A DNA stretch of 64,000 nucleotides, from contig NZ_CP139368.1 of the NCBI RefSeq assembly GCF_034120055.1, forward strand, positions 930,001 through 994,000. The letters run 5' to 3'. The position numbers and the translations under genes are program-made. Source of the DNA: Microbacterium rhizosphaerae. GTDB taxonomy: Bacteria; Actinomycetota; Actinomycetes; Actinomycetales; Microbacteriaceae. The notes under the pieces are model-generated. The model saw nothing but the letters and a program-made list of their open reading frames with translations, searched no databases and had not been told where the DNA came from. Positions 51,977 through 64,000 of this stretch are shown in pieces; position 1 is the first letter of the stretch; each line of letters starts with the position of its first letter.

Positions 51977-53104
51977 GTGAACCCCCGCCCGACCCCGCTC
52001 GGCGCGGCGCTGACGGTCGGCGGCGCGGTCCTGGTGCTGTGGGGGATGCTCGTCAGGCCCGACATCCACCCCGCGTGGGCCGTCGCCCTCGGGATCGTGT
52101 CCGTGGCCGCGTGGGTGCTCCGCGTCGGCGCCGCGATGCGGGGCTGGCGGCGCACGACCCTCGTCCTCACCCTGCTCGGCGTGGCGACCGGCGCGCTCGC
52201 GGCTGCGGGTACCGAGGGCGCCTCGGTCGTCCCCGCGGCCGTGTGCGTCTCGCTCCTGCTCTCGGACGACGAGCTGCCGATCACCCTGGGGGCCGCTGCC
52301 GCTCTCGTGGCGCTGGGTCTCGTCGCGGCCGGGGCGGTCGTCGCTCCCGTTCCCGTGCTCTCCCTCGCGGCTCTGCTCGGCGCGATCGTGCTGGGCTTCC
52401 TCGGCGGCTACAGCCGTCGGCAGCTGCGCCGCTCCCAGCAGCGCGAGGCCCTGCTCGCACAGCAGGAGCTCGCCGCCCGCGAGGAGGCCTCGCGCGTCGC
52501 CATCGCCCGCGACCTGCACGACGTGCTCGCGCACACCCTCGGCGGACTCGCCATCCAGCTCGATGCCGTCGACGCGCTGCTCGAGGCCGGGGATGCCGCA
52601 TCCGCCCGCACCCGCGTCGTTGCAGCCCGCGACCTCGCGGGAGCAGGCCTCGCCGAGGCCCGCCGCGCGGTCGCGGCGCTGCGCATGCCGTCCGCGCGGG
52701 CGGACGAGCCCGATGTCCCGCCCGCCGAGCTGCAGGCGTCGCTGGACGATCTCGTCGCCGCGCACCGGTCGCTCGGCGGAGAGGCGACGGTGGCCGTGTC
52801 CGGCGAGCCGTCGACCCTCACGGCTGTCGAGGGGGAGGCCATCCAGCGAGCCCTGCAGGAGGCGCTGAGCAACGCCCGCCGCCACGCGCCGGGCGCGCCG
52901 GTGTCGGTACGTCTCGACTGGGGTGCCGGGCGGGTGACGCTCACCGTGTCCAATCCGCTGACGCAGGACCCGGCCGGCCCCGGGCGGGCGGGCTACGGCC
53001 TCATCGGCATGGAGGAGCGGTTCACGGCCCTTCCCCGCGGCGGGTCCGTCGCGAGCGGCGCGCGCGACGGCGTCTTCACCGTGGCCGCGGAGCTGATCCG
53101 ATGA
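51977..53104 (+). CDS. NarL-type sensor histidine kinase
   Basis: 375 residues. About five or six membrane segments in residues 10-135, then HisKA_3 with H181 in ARDLHDVLAHTLGG and an HATPase domain (IQRALQEALSNARRHAPG, GYGLIGMEERFTALP). Starts are ambiguous: GTG at 51977 has CATGAT six bases before it and avoids a 14-base overlap; ATG at 51962 and GTG at 51956 are in frame. Its cognate regulator overlaps the stop (ATGA). The signal is unknown. Confidence 0.9.
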   Translation: MNPRPTPLGAALTVGGAVLVLWGMLVRPDIHPAWAVALGIVSVAAWVLRVGAAMRGWRRTTLVLTLLGVATGALAAAGTEGASVVPAAVCVSLLLSDDELPITLGAAAALVALGLVAAGAVVAPVPVLSLAALLGAIVLGFLGGYSRRQLRRSQQREALLAQQELAAREEASRVAIARDLHDVLAHTLGGLAIQLDAVDALLEAGDAASARTRVVAARDLAGAGLAEARRAVAALRMPSARADEPDVPPAELQASLDDLVAAHRSLGGEATVAVSGEPSTLTAVEGEAIQRALQEALSNARRHAPGAPVSVRLDWGAGRVTLTVSNPLTQDPAGPGRAGYGLIGMEERFTALPRGGSVASGARDGVFTVAAELIR

Positions 53105-53796
53105 TGGATGCCGACGACCCCGGCCGGGCGATCCGCGTCCTCGTCGCGGACGACCAGGCGATCATCCGCGACGGGCTCGTGACCGTCCTGGGGCTCCTTC
53201 CCGACGTCGAGATCGTCGGAGCCGCCGCCGACGGCCGCGAGGCCGTCGCGCTCGCCGTCCAGCAGCATCCCGATGTCGTGGTCATGGATCTGCGGATGCC
53301 GGTCATGGGCGGCGTCGAGGCGACGCGCCGCCTGCGCGCGGACGTGCCGGACGCGGCGGTTCTCGTCCTGACGACCTACGCCGACGACGATTCCATCCTC
53401 GCGGCGCTGCGCGCCGGCGCCGCCGGCTACCTGACGAAGGACGCCGGCCGCGCCGAGCTCGCGGCCGCCGTCCGGGCGGTGGCGCGGGGCCAGGCGATCC
53501 TCGGCGCCGAGGCGCAGGCGGTCGTGATCGGCAGCCTGTCCGCGCCCGCTCCGGCCCGAACGACGACGGATGCGGTCTCCCGCCGCTTCCCTCAGCTGAC
53601 AGCGCGAGAGGCCGAGGTGCTGGCGCTGGCGGCCGACGGCCTCGGCAACCGCGAGATCGCGGCGGAGCTGTTCATCGGGGTGTCCACGGTGAAGACCCAC
53701 GTCAACGGCATCTTCGCGAAGCTCGATGTGCGCACGCGCGAGGATGCCGTCGCCCTCGCCCGCGGCGAGGTCGGCGGGCCGGTCGCGGGGCCGTGA
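53101..53796 (+). CDS. NarL/LuxR-type response regulator
   Basis: 231 residues. Receiver domain with D17/D18, phosphoacceptor D63 in VVVMDLRMPVMGG, and K in GYLTKDAGR; LuxR HTH near residue 165 (LTAREAEVLALAADGLGNREIAAELFIGVSTVKTHVNGIF). It is coupled to the kinase gene. It ends just before a hairpin and the rpoB promoter. Confidence 0.95.
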   Translation: MMDADDPGRAIRVLVADDQAIIRDGLVTVLGLLPDVEIVGAAADGREAVALAVQQHPDVVVMDLRMPVMGGVEATRRLRADVPDAAVLVLTTYADDDSILAALRAGAAGYLTKDAGRAELAAAVRAVARGQAILGAEAQAVVIGSLSAPAPARTTTDAVSRRFPQLTAREAEVLALAADGLGNREIAAELFIGVSTVKTHVNGIFAKLDVRTREDAVALARGEVGGPVAGP

Positions 53797-53817
53797 GCGG
53801 GGGCATTATGCCCCCGC
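53797..53817 (+). terminator. Terminator hairpin between the response regulator and rpoB
   Basis: GCGGGGGCA and TGCCCCCGC form a perfect nine-bp stem around TTA, starting immediately after the stop codon. Confidence 0.75.
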
Positions 53818-53842
53818 ATCCGAAACTCGTCAAGGATCCGAC

Positions 53843-53871
53843 TGGACACGGCGCGTCGGAAGGCGTAAGGT
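53843..53871 (+). promoter_or_regulatory. Predicted rpoB promoter
   Basis: TGGACA (53843-53848) and TAAGGT (53866-53871) are 17 bases apart and close to sigma-A consensus. Transcription would start near 53878, leaving a leader of about 155 bases before rpoB that contains further hairpins (for example CTCACTCCGGTGAG) and may serve in autoregulation. Confidence 0.65.
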
Positions 53872-54033
53872 GGGTCCTTGCGCTCTTGGATTCCCCCTGC
53901 CCTCATATGGTGGTCGGCTGGTGCCTGCGCTCCCTCACTCCGGTGAGGTGCGACGTGCGGGCCGCGGGGACGATCGAGCAGTCCACCCACGACAAGGAAC
54001 TCGAGCCCCCCGGGGCCCATGGAGGTTATCCCC

Positions 54034-57000
54034 TTGGCTGCTGCGCCCAACGCATCCACCACCCCCCTCAAGAACGGCCGCGGAGCATCCCGCCTCTCGT
54101 TCGCAAAGATCTCCGACACCCTGACGGTCCCTGACCTCCTCGCACTGCAGACAGAGTCGTTCGACTGGCTCGTCGGCAACGACATCTGGAAGGCACGCGT
54201 CGCCGAGGCCAAGGCCGCGGGTCGCACCGACGTGCCGGAGAAGAGCGGCCTCGAGGAGATCTTCGAGGAGATCTCCCCGATCGAAGACCTCAGCGAGACG
54301 ATGCAGCTGAGCTTCACGAACCCCTACCTCGAGCCGGAGAAGTACTCGATCGAGGAGTGCAAGGAGCGCGGCAAGACGTACGCCGCGCCGCTGTACGTCG
54401 AGGCCGAGTTCATGAACCACCAGACCGGTGAGATCAAGACCCAGACGGTCTTCATGGGCGACTTCCCGCTGCAGACCGAGAAGGGCACGTTCATCATCAA
54501 CGGCACCGAGCGTGTCGTGGTGTCGCAGCTCGTGCGCTCGCCCGGTGTCTACTTCGACCGCGTGGCCGACAAGACGTCCGACAAGGACATCATCTCCGCC
54601 CGCGTCATCCCGAGCCGCGGCGCGTGGCTCGAGTTCGAGATCGACAAGCGCGACCAGGTCGGCGTGCGCATCGACCGCAAGCGCAAGCAGTCGGTCACCG
54701 TCTTCCTCAAGGCCCTGGGCCTGACGACCGAGGACATCCGTGCGGAGTTCGCCGGCTTCGACTCGATCGAGGAGACGCTCGCCAAGGACACGATCCTCAC
54801 CAAGGAGGACGCCCTCCGCGACATCTACCGCAAGCTGCGTCCGGGCGAGCAGGTGGCCGCCGAGGCCGCCCGCGCGCTGCTCGACAACTTCTACTTCAAC
54901 TCGAAGCGCTACGACCTCGCCAAGGTCGGCCGGTACAAGATCAACCAGAAGCTCGGCCTCGACAAGCCGCTGAGCGACTCTGTGCTCACGGTCGAGGACA
55001 TCGTGGCGACGATCAAGTACCTCGTCCGACTGCACCGGGGCGACACGTCGTACGACGGCATCCGCAGCGGCAAGCCCGCCGAGATCCGCCTGGACATCGA
55101 CGACATCGACAACTTCGGCAACCGTCGCATCCGCGCCGTCGGCGAGCTCATCCAGAACCAGGTCCGCACGGGCCTGTCGCGCATGGAGCGCGTCGTCCGC
55201 GAGCGCATGACGACGCAGGACATCGAGGCGATCACGCCGCAGACCCTGATCAACGTGCGCCCCGTCGTGGCCGCGATCAAGGAGTTCTTCGGCACGTCGC
55301 AGCTGTCGCAGTTCATGGACCAGAACAACCCGCTCGCGGGTCTGACCCACAAGCGCCGCCTGTCGGCCCTGGGCCCCGGCGGTCTGTCGCGTGAGCGCGC
55401 CGGCGTCGAGGTCCGCGACGTCCACCCGTCGCACTACGGCCGCATGTGCCCGATCGAGACGCCGGAAGGCCCGAACATCGGTCTGATCGGCTCGCTCGCG
55501 TCGTTCGCCCGCATCAACGCGTTCGGCTTCATCGAGACGCCGTACCGCCGTGTCGTCGACGGTCACGTCACCGACCACATCGACTACCTCACCGCGTCCG
55601 AGGAGAACGACTACATCGTCGCCCAGGCCGGTGCGGAGCTCGACAAGAGCGGCAAGTTCGTCACCGACCGCGTCCTCGCCCGTCGCGGAAACGGCGGCGA
55701 GGTCGACCTCTTCCACTCGGAGGAGATCGGCTACATGGACGTCTCGCCGCGCCAGATGGTGTCGGTCGCGACCTCGCTCATCCCGTTCCTCGAGCACGAC
55801 GACGCGAACCGCGCCCTCATGGGTGCGAACATGCAGCGCCAGGCCGTGCCGCTGCTGCGCTCCGAGTCGCCTGTCGTCGGCACCGGCATGGAGGGCTACG
55901 CAGCCATCGACGCCGGTGACGTCGTCACCGCGCAGAAGGCGGGCGTCGTGGCCGAGGTGTCGGCCGACAAGGTCACCATCCAGCTCGACGAGGGCGGCAC
56001 GCAGGACTACTACCTGCGCAAGTTCGACCGTTCGAACCAGGGCACGAGCTACAACCAGCGCGTGATCGTCTCGGCCGGTGAGCGCATCGAGGTCGGCGAG
56101 GTCATCGCCGACGGCCCCGCGACGGAGAACGGCGAGCTCGCGCTCGGCAAGAACCTCCTCGTCGCGTTCATGACGTGGGAGGGGCACAACTTCGAGGACG
56201 CCATCATCCTCAGCCAGGACCTCGTGAAGGACGACGTGCTCTCGTCGATCCACATCGAGGAGTACGAGGTGGATGCGCGTGACACGAAGCTCGGCAAGGA
56301 GGAGATCACGCGTGATCTCCCCAACGTCAGCCCGGAGCTCCTGAAGGACCTCGACGAGCGCGGCATCGTCCGCATCGGCGCCGAGGTGCGTCCCGGCGAC
56401 ATCCTCGTCGGCAAGGTCACGCCGAAGGGCGAGACCGAGCTGTCGGCCGAGGAGCGGCTGCTGCGCGCGATCTTCAATGAGAAGAGCCGCGAGGTGCGCG
56501 ACACGTCCCTCAAGGTGCCGCACGGCGAGCAGGGCACGATCATCGCGGTCAAGGAGTTCAACGCCGAGGACGGCGACGACGAGCTCGGCTCGGGCGTGAA
56601 CCGCCGCGTCGTGGTCTACATCGCCCAGAAGCGCAAGATCACCGAGGGCGACAAGCTCGCCGGCCGCCACGGCAACAAGGGTGTCATCGCGAAGATCCTG
56701 CCGGTCGAGGACATGCCGTTCCTCGCCGACGGCACGCCGGTCGACGTCATCCTGAACCCGCTCGGCATCCCGGGCCGCATGAACTTCGGCCAGGTGCTCG
56801 AGACCCACCTCGGCTGGGTCGCGAAGCAGGGCTGGAAGGTCGAGGGTCAGCCGGAATGGGCGAAGGACCTGCCCGAGAGCGCCCGTGAGGCGGCTCCCGG
56901 CACGAAGGTCGCGACCCCGGTGTTCGACGGCGCGCGCGAGGAGGAGATCGCGGGTCTGCTCGACTCGACCAACCCCACGCGCGACGGTGAGCGCCTCATC

Positions 57001-57528
57001 GGTTCGAGCGGAAAGGCCCTGCTGTTCGACGGCCGCTCCGGCGACCCGTTCCCGGCTCCGGTCTCGGTCGGCTACATGTACATCCTGAAGCTGCACCACC
57101 TCGTCGACGACAAGATCCACGCCCGGTCGACCGGCCCCTACTCGATGATCACCCAGCAGCCGCTCGGCGGTAAGGCCCAGTTCGGCGGCCAGCGCTTCGG
57201 TGAGATGGAGGTGTGGGCCCTTGAGGCCTACGGTGCGGCGTACGCGCTCCAGGAGCTCCTCACGATCAAGTCCGACGACATCCTCGGCCGCGTCAAGGTG
57301 TACGAGGCCATCGTCAAGGGCGAGAACATCCAGGAGCCCGGCATCCCCGAGTCGTTCAAGGTGCTCATGAAGGAGATGCAGTCGCTCTGCCTGAACGTCG
57401 AGGTCCTCGGCGCGGACGGCACGGCGGTCAATCTCCGCGACACGGATGACGACGCCTTCCGCGCGGCGGAGGAGCTCGGCATCAACATCTCCACCCGGTT
57501 CGAGTCGTCGTCGATCGACGAGATCTGA
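54034..57528 (+). CDS. rpoB: RNA polymerase beta subunit
   Basis: 1,164 residues, full length. Core features: [20 protein letters not shown] (rifampicin pocket) with the wild-type Asp, His and Ser positions of a drug-sensitive enzyme, [16 protein letters not shown], and [13 protein letters not shown]. It forms the catalytic cleft of RNA polymerase with RpoC. GGAGG at 54021-54025 places the start at the TTG at 54034; the ATG at 54019 would put that site inside the gene. A 17-bp-spaced promoter and a long leader precede it. Confidence 0.97.
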   Translation: MAAAPNASTTPLKNGRGASRLSFAKISDTLTVPDLLALQTESFDWLVGNDIWKARVAEAKAAGRTDVPEKSGLEEIFEEISPIEDLSETMQLSFTNPYLEPEKYSIEECKERGKTYAAPLYVEAEFMNHQTGEIKTQTVFMGDFPLQTEKGTFIINGTERVVVSQLVRSPGVYFDRVADKTSDKDIISARVIPSRGAWLEFEIDKRDQVGVRIDRKRKQSVTVFLKALGLTTEDIRAEFAGFDSIEETLAKDTILTKEDALRDIYRKLRPGEQVAAEAARALLDNFYFNSKRYDLAKVGRYKINQKLGLDKPLSDSVLTVEDIVATIKYLVRLHRGDTSYDGIRSGKPAEIRLDIDDIDNFGNRRIRAVGELIQNQVRTGLSRMERVVRERMTTQDIEAITPQTLINVRPVVAAIKEFFGTSQLSQFMDQNNPLAGLTHKRRLSALGPGGLSRERAGVEVRDVHPSHYGRMCPIETPEGPNIGLIGSLASFARINAFGFIETPYRRVVDGHVTDHIDYLTASEENDYIVAQAGAELDKSGKFVTDRVLARRGNGGEVDLFHSEEIGYMDVSPRQMVSVATSLIPFLEHDDANRALMGANMQRQAVPLLRSESPVVGTGMEGYAAIDAGDVVTAQKAGVVAEVSADKVTIQLDEGGTQDYYLRKFDRSNQGTSYNQRVIVSAGERIEVGEVIADGPATENGELALGKNLLVAFMTWEGHNFEDAIILSQDLVKDDVLSSIHIEEYEVDARDTKLGKEEITRDLPNVSPELLKDLDERGIVRIGAEVRPGDILVGKVTPKGETELSAEERLLRAIFNEKSREVRDTSLKVPHGEQGTIIAVKEFNAEDGDDELGSGVNRRVVVYIAQKRKITEGDKLAGRHGNKGVIAKILPVEDMPFLADGTPVDVILNPLGIPGRMNFGQVLETHLGWVAKQGWKVEGQPEWAKDLPESAREAAPGTKVATPVFDGAREEEIAGLLDSTNPTRDGERLIGSSGKALLFDGRSGDPFPAPVSVGYMYILKLHHLVDDKIHARSTGPYSMITQQPLGGKAQFGGQRFGEMEVWALEAYGAAYALQELLTIKSDDILGRVKVYEAIVKGENIQEPGIPESFKVLMKEMQSLCLNVEVLGADGTAVNLRDTDDDAFRAAEELGINISTRFESSSIDEI

Positions 57529-57585
57529 CCTCGACCTCAACCCCGAATTCGAACTGAATTTTCGACACAGGAGAACTGAGAACTA

Positions 57586-61461
<3,876 letters not shown>

Positions 61462-61547
61462 TCGAGGCGAGGCGAGCGAGCTTGCTCGTTCAGCCGAGCC
61501 GATGGAAAGTCGTCGAGCGACGACGTCGCGAACACAACTGAGCCGAT

Positions 61548-61574
61548 CGGGATGCCTCACGCCGAGGCATCCCG
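61548..61574 (+). terminator. First hairpin downstream of rpoC
   Basis: CGGGATGCCT and AGGCATCCCG form a perfect 10-bp stem with a seven-base loop. It carries the GGATGC/GCATCC pair common in the window. Confidence 0.65.
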
Positions 61575-61585
61575 TGAACTCGATG

Positions 61586-61614
61586 AAGACCCTCGGCCTG
61601 CGGCCGGGGGTCTT
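61586..61614 (+). terminator. Main rpoC terminator
   Basis: 61586-61598 (AAGACCCTCGGCC) pairs with 61602-61614 over 13 bp (one G-U) around a TGC loop, followed by TCTTCGTCGTC. It is the strongest hairpin in the gap and a good intrinsic terminator by actinobacterial standards. Confidence 0.8.
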
Positions 61615-61700
61615 CGTCGTCTCCCGGTCGGGGTCGTGAGCGGGTCACGGAGGGCGCGCCGCGCGCCCGATGCCGTCGCGCACCCTTACCGTGAAGGGGG

Positions 61701-62306
61701 GTGATGGGGATGATCGGCGGCCGCAACGGCTGGATCGCCTGGCCCGCCGGCCTGCTGTGCGCCGGCGTGGTCGGTGGGCTCGTGTGGCTTGCCGCGCCCG
61801 CCGTGCCCTCGGCCGTCCTCTTCGTCGGGAACACCCTCCGCAACGCCGCCCCGACGTGGGACGAGCCGCGGGCCCTGCCGACCGACGTGCCGCTGACCGA
61901 GGACTGCCGGTCGCTCTATCCGGGCCTGCTGTGGATCGCGCTCGGCTGGAACCCGGAGGTCGTGCTGGCGCAGTCGACGGCGCTTCCGGCGACGTCGGCC
62001 GTCGCGGTGCGCGATGCGCTCCAGCCGAAGGTCCGCATGACGTGCTTGTGGCGCGACAGTGCCGGCGGATCGGTTTCCACGACTCTGGCGACGGTGGATG
62101 CTGCGGCCTCCGATGTCGCGCAGCCGGCCCTGACGGCGGCCGGCTTCGCGTGCGTCGCGAGCGGTGACGGCATCCGCTGCACGAAGACGACGGGGACCAC
62201 GATCGAGGACGAGATCGTGCGCGACGGCATGTGGCTGTCGACGACCGAGACCGGCTGGCATCCACCCGGGTACACCGACCAGCTGGCGGCGCGCCTCTGG
62301 CCGTGA
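61701..62306 (+). CDS. Membrane-anchored protein of unknown function (paralogue of 62313-62903)
   Basis: 201 residues. One N-terminal membrane segment (residues about 10-45), then a secreted domain with spaced cysteines: EDCRSLYPG, VRMTCLWRD, AGFACVASGDGIRCTKT, and an ending HPPGYTDQLAARLWP. The order of cysteines and the GYT...ARLW ending match the lipoprotein encoded convergently. Start is uncertain between GTG 61701, ATG 61704 and ATG 61710 behind AAGGGGGG. Function unknown. Confidence 0.75.
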   Translation: MMGMIGGRNGWIAWPAGLLCAGVVGGLVWLAAPAVPSAVLFVGNTLRNAAPTWDEPRALPTDVPLTEDCRSLYPGLLWIALGWNPEVVLAQSTALPATSAVAVRDALQPKVRMTCLWRDSAGGSVSTTLATVDAAASDVAQPALTAAGFACVASGDGIRCTKTTGTTIEDEIVRDGMWLSTTETGWHPPGYTDQLAARLWP

Positions 62307-62312
62307 TGCGTC

Positions 62313-62903
62313 TCAGCCGAAGACGCGGGCGACGACGCTGCTGGTGTAGCCGCTCGGCGCGAGATTCGAGAACGCGGTGTCGATCATGATGCCGTCGCGC
62401 CAGAACAGCGTGCGGCCGTCCGTCACCGGGTACCGCGCGTCCTGCCAGGTCTTCTCGCAGCGGGTGCCGCCGTCCGGCGTGTAGCACGTGTACCCCTGGG
62501 CGGCGAACTGGTTGAGCTTGTCGAGCGCCGGTCCGCGCGACATCCGCGTGATCCGGGTGGTGAGGTTCGTCGTGTCGGCGCTCGGCGAGCCCCAGATGCA
62601 CACGAGGCCGCCGTTCACGACGCCGGAGGGACCGAAGGCCGGATCGTTCAGTGGAACGTCCTTCAGCTGCGCGAGAACCCCCTCGGAGACGATGGCGCGG
62701 CAGTCGGTCGGCATCGCCACGAGAGTGGACGTCGGCGATGGAGTGGCGCTCGGGGTGTCGTCGGGTGCGTTCGCGGCGGCCGACGCCGACCTCGACCGCG
62801 TGGGGGTCGGGTCGGGCGCGCAGCTGACGAGCACGACGGCCACGGCGACGATGAGGATGGATGCCGCCGTCAGCAGCGCCAGCATGCCTCTGCGTCGTCG
62901 CAT
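62313..62903 (-). CDS. Lipoprotein of unknown function (paralogue of 61701-62306)
   Basis: 196 residues. MRRRRG, a hydrophobic run, and lipobox LVSC near residue 27 mark a lipoprotein, followed by a Ser/Pro/Thr/Ala linker. The domain repeats the layout of its neighbour: TDCRAIVSEG, GGLVCIWGSP, YTCYTPDGGTRCEKTW, ending LAPSGYTSSVVARVFG. TATGGT at 62915-62910 is six bases before the ATG: predicted leaderless. The two genes end six bases apart, tail to tail, as expected from an inverted duplication. Confidence 0.8.
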   Translation of the reverse strand: MRRRRGMLALLTAASILIVAVAVVLVSCAPDPTPTRSRSASAAANAPDDTPSATPSPTSTLVAMPTDCRAIVSEGVLAQLKDVPLNDPAFGPSGVVNGGLVCIWGSPSADTTNLTTRITRMSRGPALDKLNQFAAQGYTCYTPDGGTRCEKTWQDARYPVTDGRTLFWRDGIMIDTAFSNLAPSGYTSSVVARVFG

Positions 62904-62999
62904 GGCCACACCATAACGATCCGGGACGACACACGGCGGATCGACACTCGCCCGGCACGCCTCCTCTGCCGCGTCGGCACCGCAGGCTAGCCTCGCACT

Positions 63000-63020
63000 G
63001 CGGGGAGGGGCGCTCCCCGC
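63000..63020 (+). promoter_or_regulatory. Leader hairpin before the Ala/Pro-rich membrane protein
   Basis: GCGGGGAG and CTCCCCGC form an eight-bp stem with a five-base loop. It lies immediately upstream of the GAGGAG ribosome site, so it may expose or hide it, or it may end a transcript from the left. Confidence 0.45.
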
Positions 63021-63035
63021 GTGAGGAGCAGCGGA

Positions 63036-64000
63036 ATGAGCGACAACGAGCCGCGCGTCGGCGAGCCGGTCCAGGAGCCGAGCGGCGTCGATGACGTCGT
63101 CGGAAGCGCCAACGAGGGGCTCTCGGATGCCGAGGCCGCTCGCACGGGCGCCGCCGCCGGCGACGTACCCGTCTCCGCGCCCGCATCCCCCGCGGAGCCC
63201 GCCGGTGCATCCGAGCCGGTCGGTGCATCCGAGCCGGTCGCCGCGTCGGCCGACGCGCACGATGCGCCCGCCGCGGCGGACGAGCCGGCGTCCGTGGCAC
63301 CCGGCGAGAAGCCGGAGGCGGTCGCGCCGGCGGACAAGCCCGTCGAGAACCCCGCCGAGAAGGCCGTTGCCGAGCCCGATCCGTGGGAGTCGCCGGAAGC
63401 CGCGTCGCTCGCGTACACGCCCGAATACTCGTCCCCCGAGACCGTCGCGTCGACCGCCGGCGCCGCTCCGATCGCCGCGAGCGAGCCGGCCCTCGCCCCT
63501 GCGGCTGCCGCCGCGGCTGCCGCGCCCGCCGCGAGCTACCCCGCCCAGCAGCCGATCTTCGTCCAAGCGCCCGAGGCGCCCCGCCCACGTGGCAATCGCG
63601 GCGCAGCAGGCGCGATCGGCCTCGTCGCCGCCGCATCCTTCGCCGTCCTCTATCTGGCGGTCTGGTTCTCGACCGACCTGCTCTCGAAGAAGGCCTCGTT
63701 CACCGGGATCCTCGACTGGCTCGGCGCCGCTCTCGCGACGTGGACGCTGTGGGTGCCGGTCGTCGTCTTCTTCCTCGCCTTCTGGCTGCTCGGCGCGATC
63801 ATCAACCGCGGCCGCTGGGGGCTGTGGGTGATCTTCGGCCTGCTCGTCGGATTCGTCGCCTACGGCGGCTACCTGCTCGGCGTGGTGTGCCAGGCGCCGT
63901 TCTGGATGGTGACGGCCGGCGAGGCGCGCCGACTCGTCGAGACGCACCTGTTCAGCCCCCTCGCCGTCGCCTCGTTCATCATCGCGCGAGAGCTCACGAT
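63036..64000 (+). CDS. Ala/Pro-rich protein with C-terminal membrane segments (partial)
   Basis: The reading frame is open at the window edge; 321 residues are seen. The first 185 are acidic and Ala/Pro/Glu-rich with repeats such as GASEPVGASEPVAASA and carry no signal peptide. Then come at least four hydrophobic stretches (AAGAIGLVAAASFAVLYLAVW, WVPVVVFFLAFWLLGAI, WGLWVIFGLLVGFVAYGGYLLG, PLAVASFIIARE). A cytoplasmic disordered tail on a membrane domain is the simplest reading. GAGGAG lies eight bases before the ATG. Not recognised. Confidence 0.75.
   Translation, partial: MSDNEPRVGEPVQEPSGVDDVVGSANEGLSDAEAARTGAAAGDVPVSAPASPAEPAGASEPVGASEPVAASADAHDAPAAADEPASVAPGEKPEAVAPADKPVENPAEKAVAEPDPWESPEAASLAYTPEYSSPETVASTAGAAPIAASEPALAPAAAAAAAAPAASYPAQQPIFVQAPEAPRPRGNRGAAGAIGLVAAASFAVLYLAVWFSTDLLSKKASFTGILDWLGAALATWTLWVPVVVFFLAFWLLGAIINRGRWGLWVIFGLLVGFVAYGGYLLGVVCQAPFWMVTAGEARRLVETHLFSPLAVASFIIARELT

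Noticed and set aside
53935..57540. A 1,200-codon open frame on the minus strand opposite rpoB
   Set aside because: It is the antisense image of the GC-rich rpoB coding strand, with Asp/Glu/Leu/Arg-rich composition, no family motif and no start signal.

Overview
The window is high-GC DNA from an actinobacterium, most likely Microbacterium or a close relative in Microbacteriaceae. The grounds are the rpoB-rpoC sequences, a GTG/TTG-rich start repertoire, many leaderless genes with a TAnnnT box 6-7 nt before the start codon, an F420-type LLM oxidoreductase, and GGATGC/GCATCC hexamers scattered through the coding sequence. It is ordinary chromosome: I see no tRNA, rRNA, CRISPR array, insertion sequence or prophage, and no gene-free stretch above 300 bases.

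Region 1 (1-22.3 kb) is a glycan/uronate utilisation locus. A left arm on the minus strand carries a heparinase II/III-like protein, a regulator joining a DeoR-type HTH to a LacI-type sensor, and a left-handed beta-helix acyltransferase that leaves the window. A divergent right arm carries a DUF2264 protein, a CUT1 sugar ABC importer (binding lipoprotein and two permeases, no ATPase), a YesL-like membrane protein, a GH88 unsaturated glucuronyl hydrolase, a fumarylacetoacetate-hydrolase-family protein, KduD, KduI, KdgK and KDPG aldolase. A second regulator of the same hybrid design and a 1,815-residue secreted GH59-like multimodular glycosidase follow. Only the GH59 protein and the binding lipoprotein have export signals. 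The logic is extracellular trimming, import of oligosaccharides, cytoplasmic lyase/GH88 cleavage to 4-deoxy-5-keto-uronate, then conversion to pyruvate and glyceraldehyde-3-phosphate. The arms are separated by a promoter region with two ATCGT/ACGAT dyads that look like operators.

Region 2 (22.3-37.4 kb) is core and accessory metabolism: phosphoglucomutase, a MarR-MFS pair, prephenate dehydratase, a nitroreductase, threonine aldolase, a cNMP-binding/thioredoxin-reductase-like flavoprotein behind a predicted seven-codon leaderless uORF, a DUF6421 protein with a 21-bp tandem repeat, an Lrp regulator with an aminotransferase, and a three-gene set for hydantoin/dihydropyrimidine breakdown (beta-ureidopropionase-like amidase, dihydropyrimidinase, LLM oxidoreductase).

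Region 3 (37.4-53.8 kb) holds two NarL-type two-component systems, a VOC protein, an HxlR regulator with a divergent SRPBCC gene and two matching dyads, a lipoprotein-export/FtsX-type ABC pair, an FMN reductase, a ComB-like phosphatase, a SprT-like metalloprotease, a TPR protein, a spermidine-synthase-like methyltransferase, 5-oxoprolinase genes (pxpA and a fused pxpBC), and a STAND-type ATPase that lacks the usual LuxR HTH.

Region 4 (53.8-64 kb) is rpoB-rpoC with its promoter and two strong hairpins downstream, then two convergent paralogous envelope proteins and the start of an Ala/Pro-rich membrane protein cut by the window edge.

The uronate-locus genes mostly use Shine-Dalgarno sites and ATGA/GTGA overlaps, whereas regulators and stand-alone genes elsewhere are mostly predicted to be leaderless.
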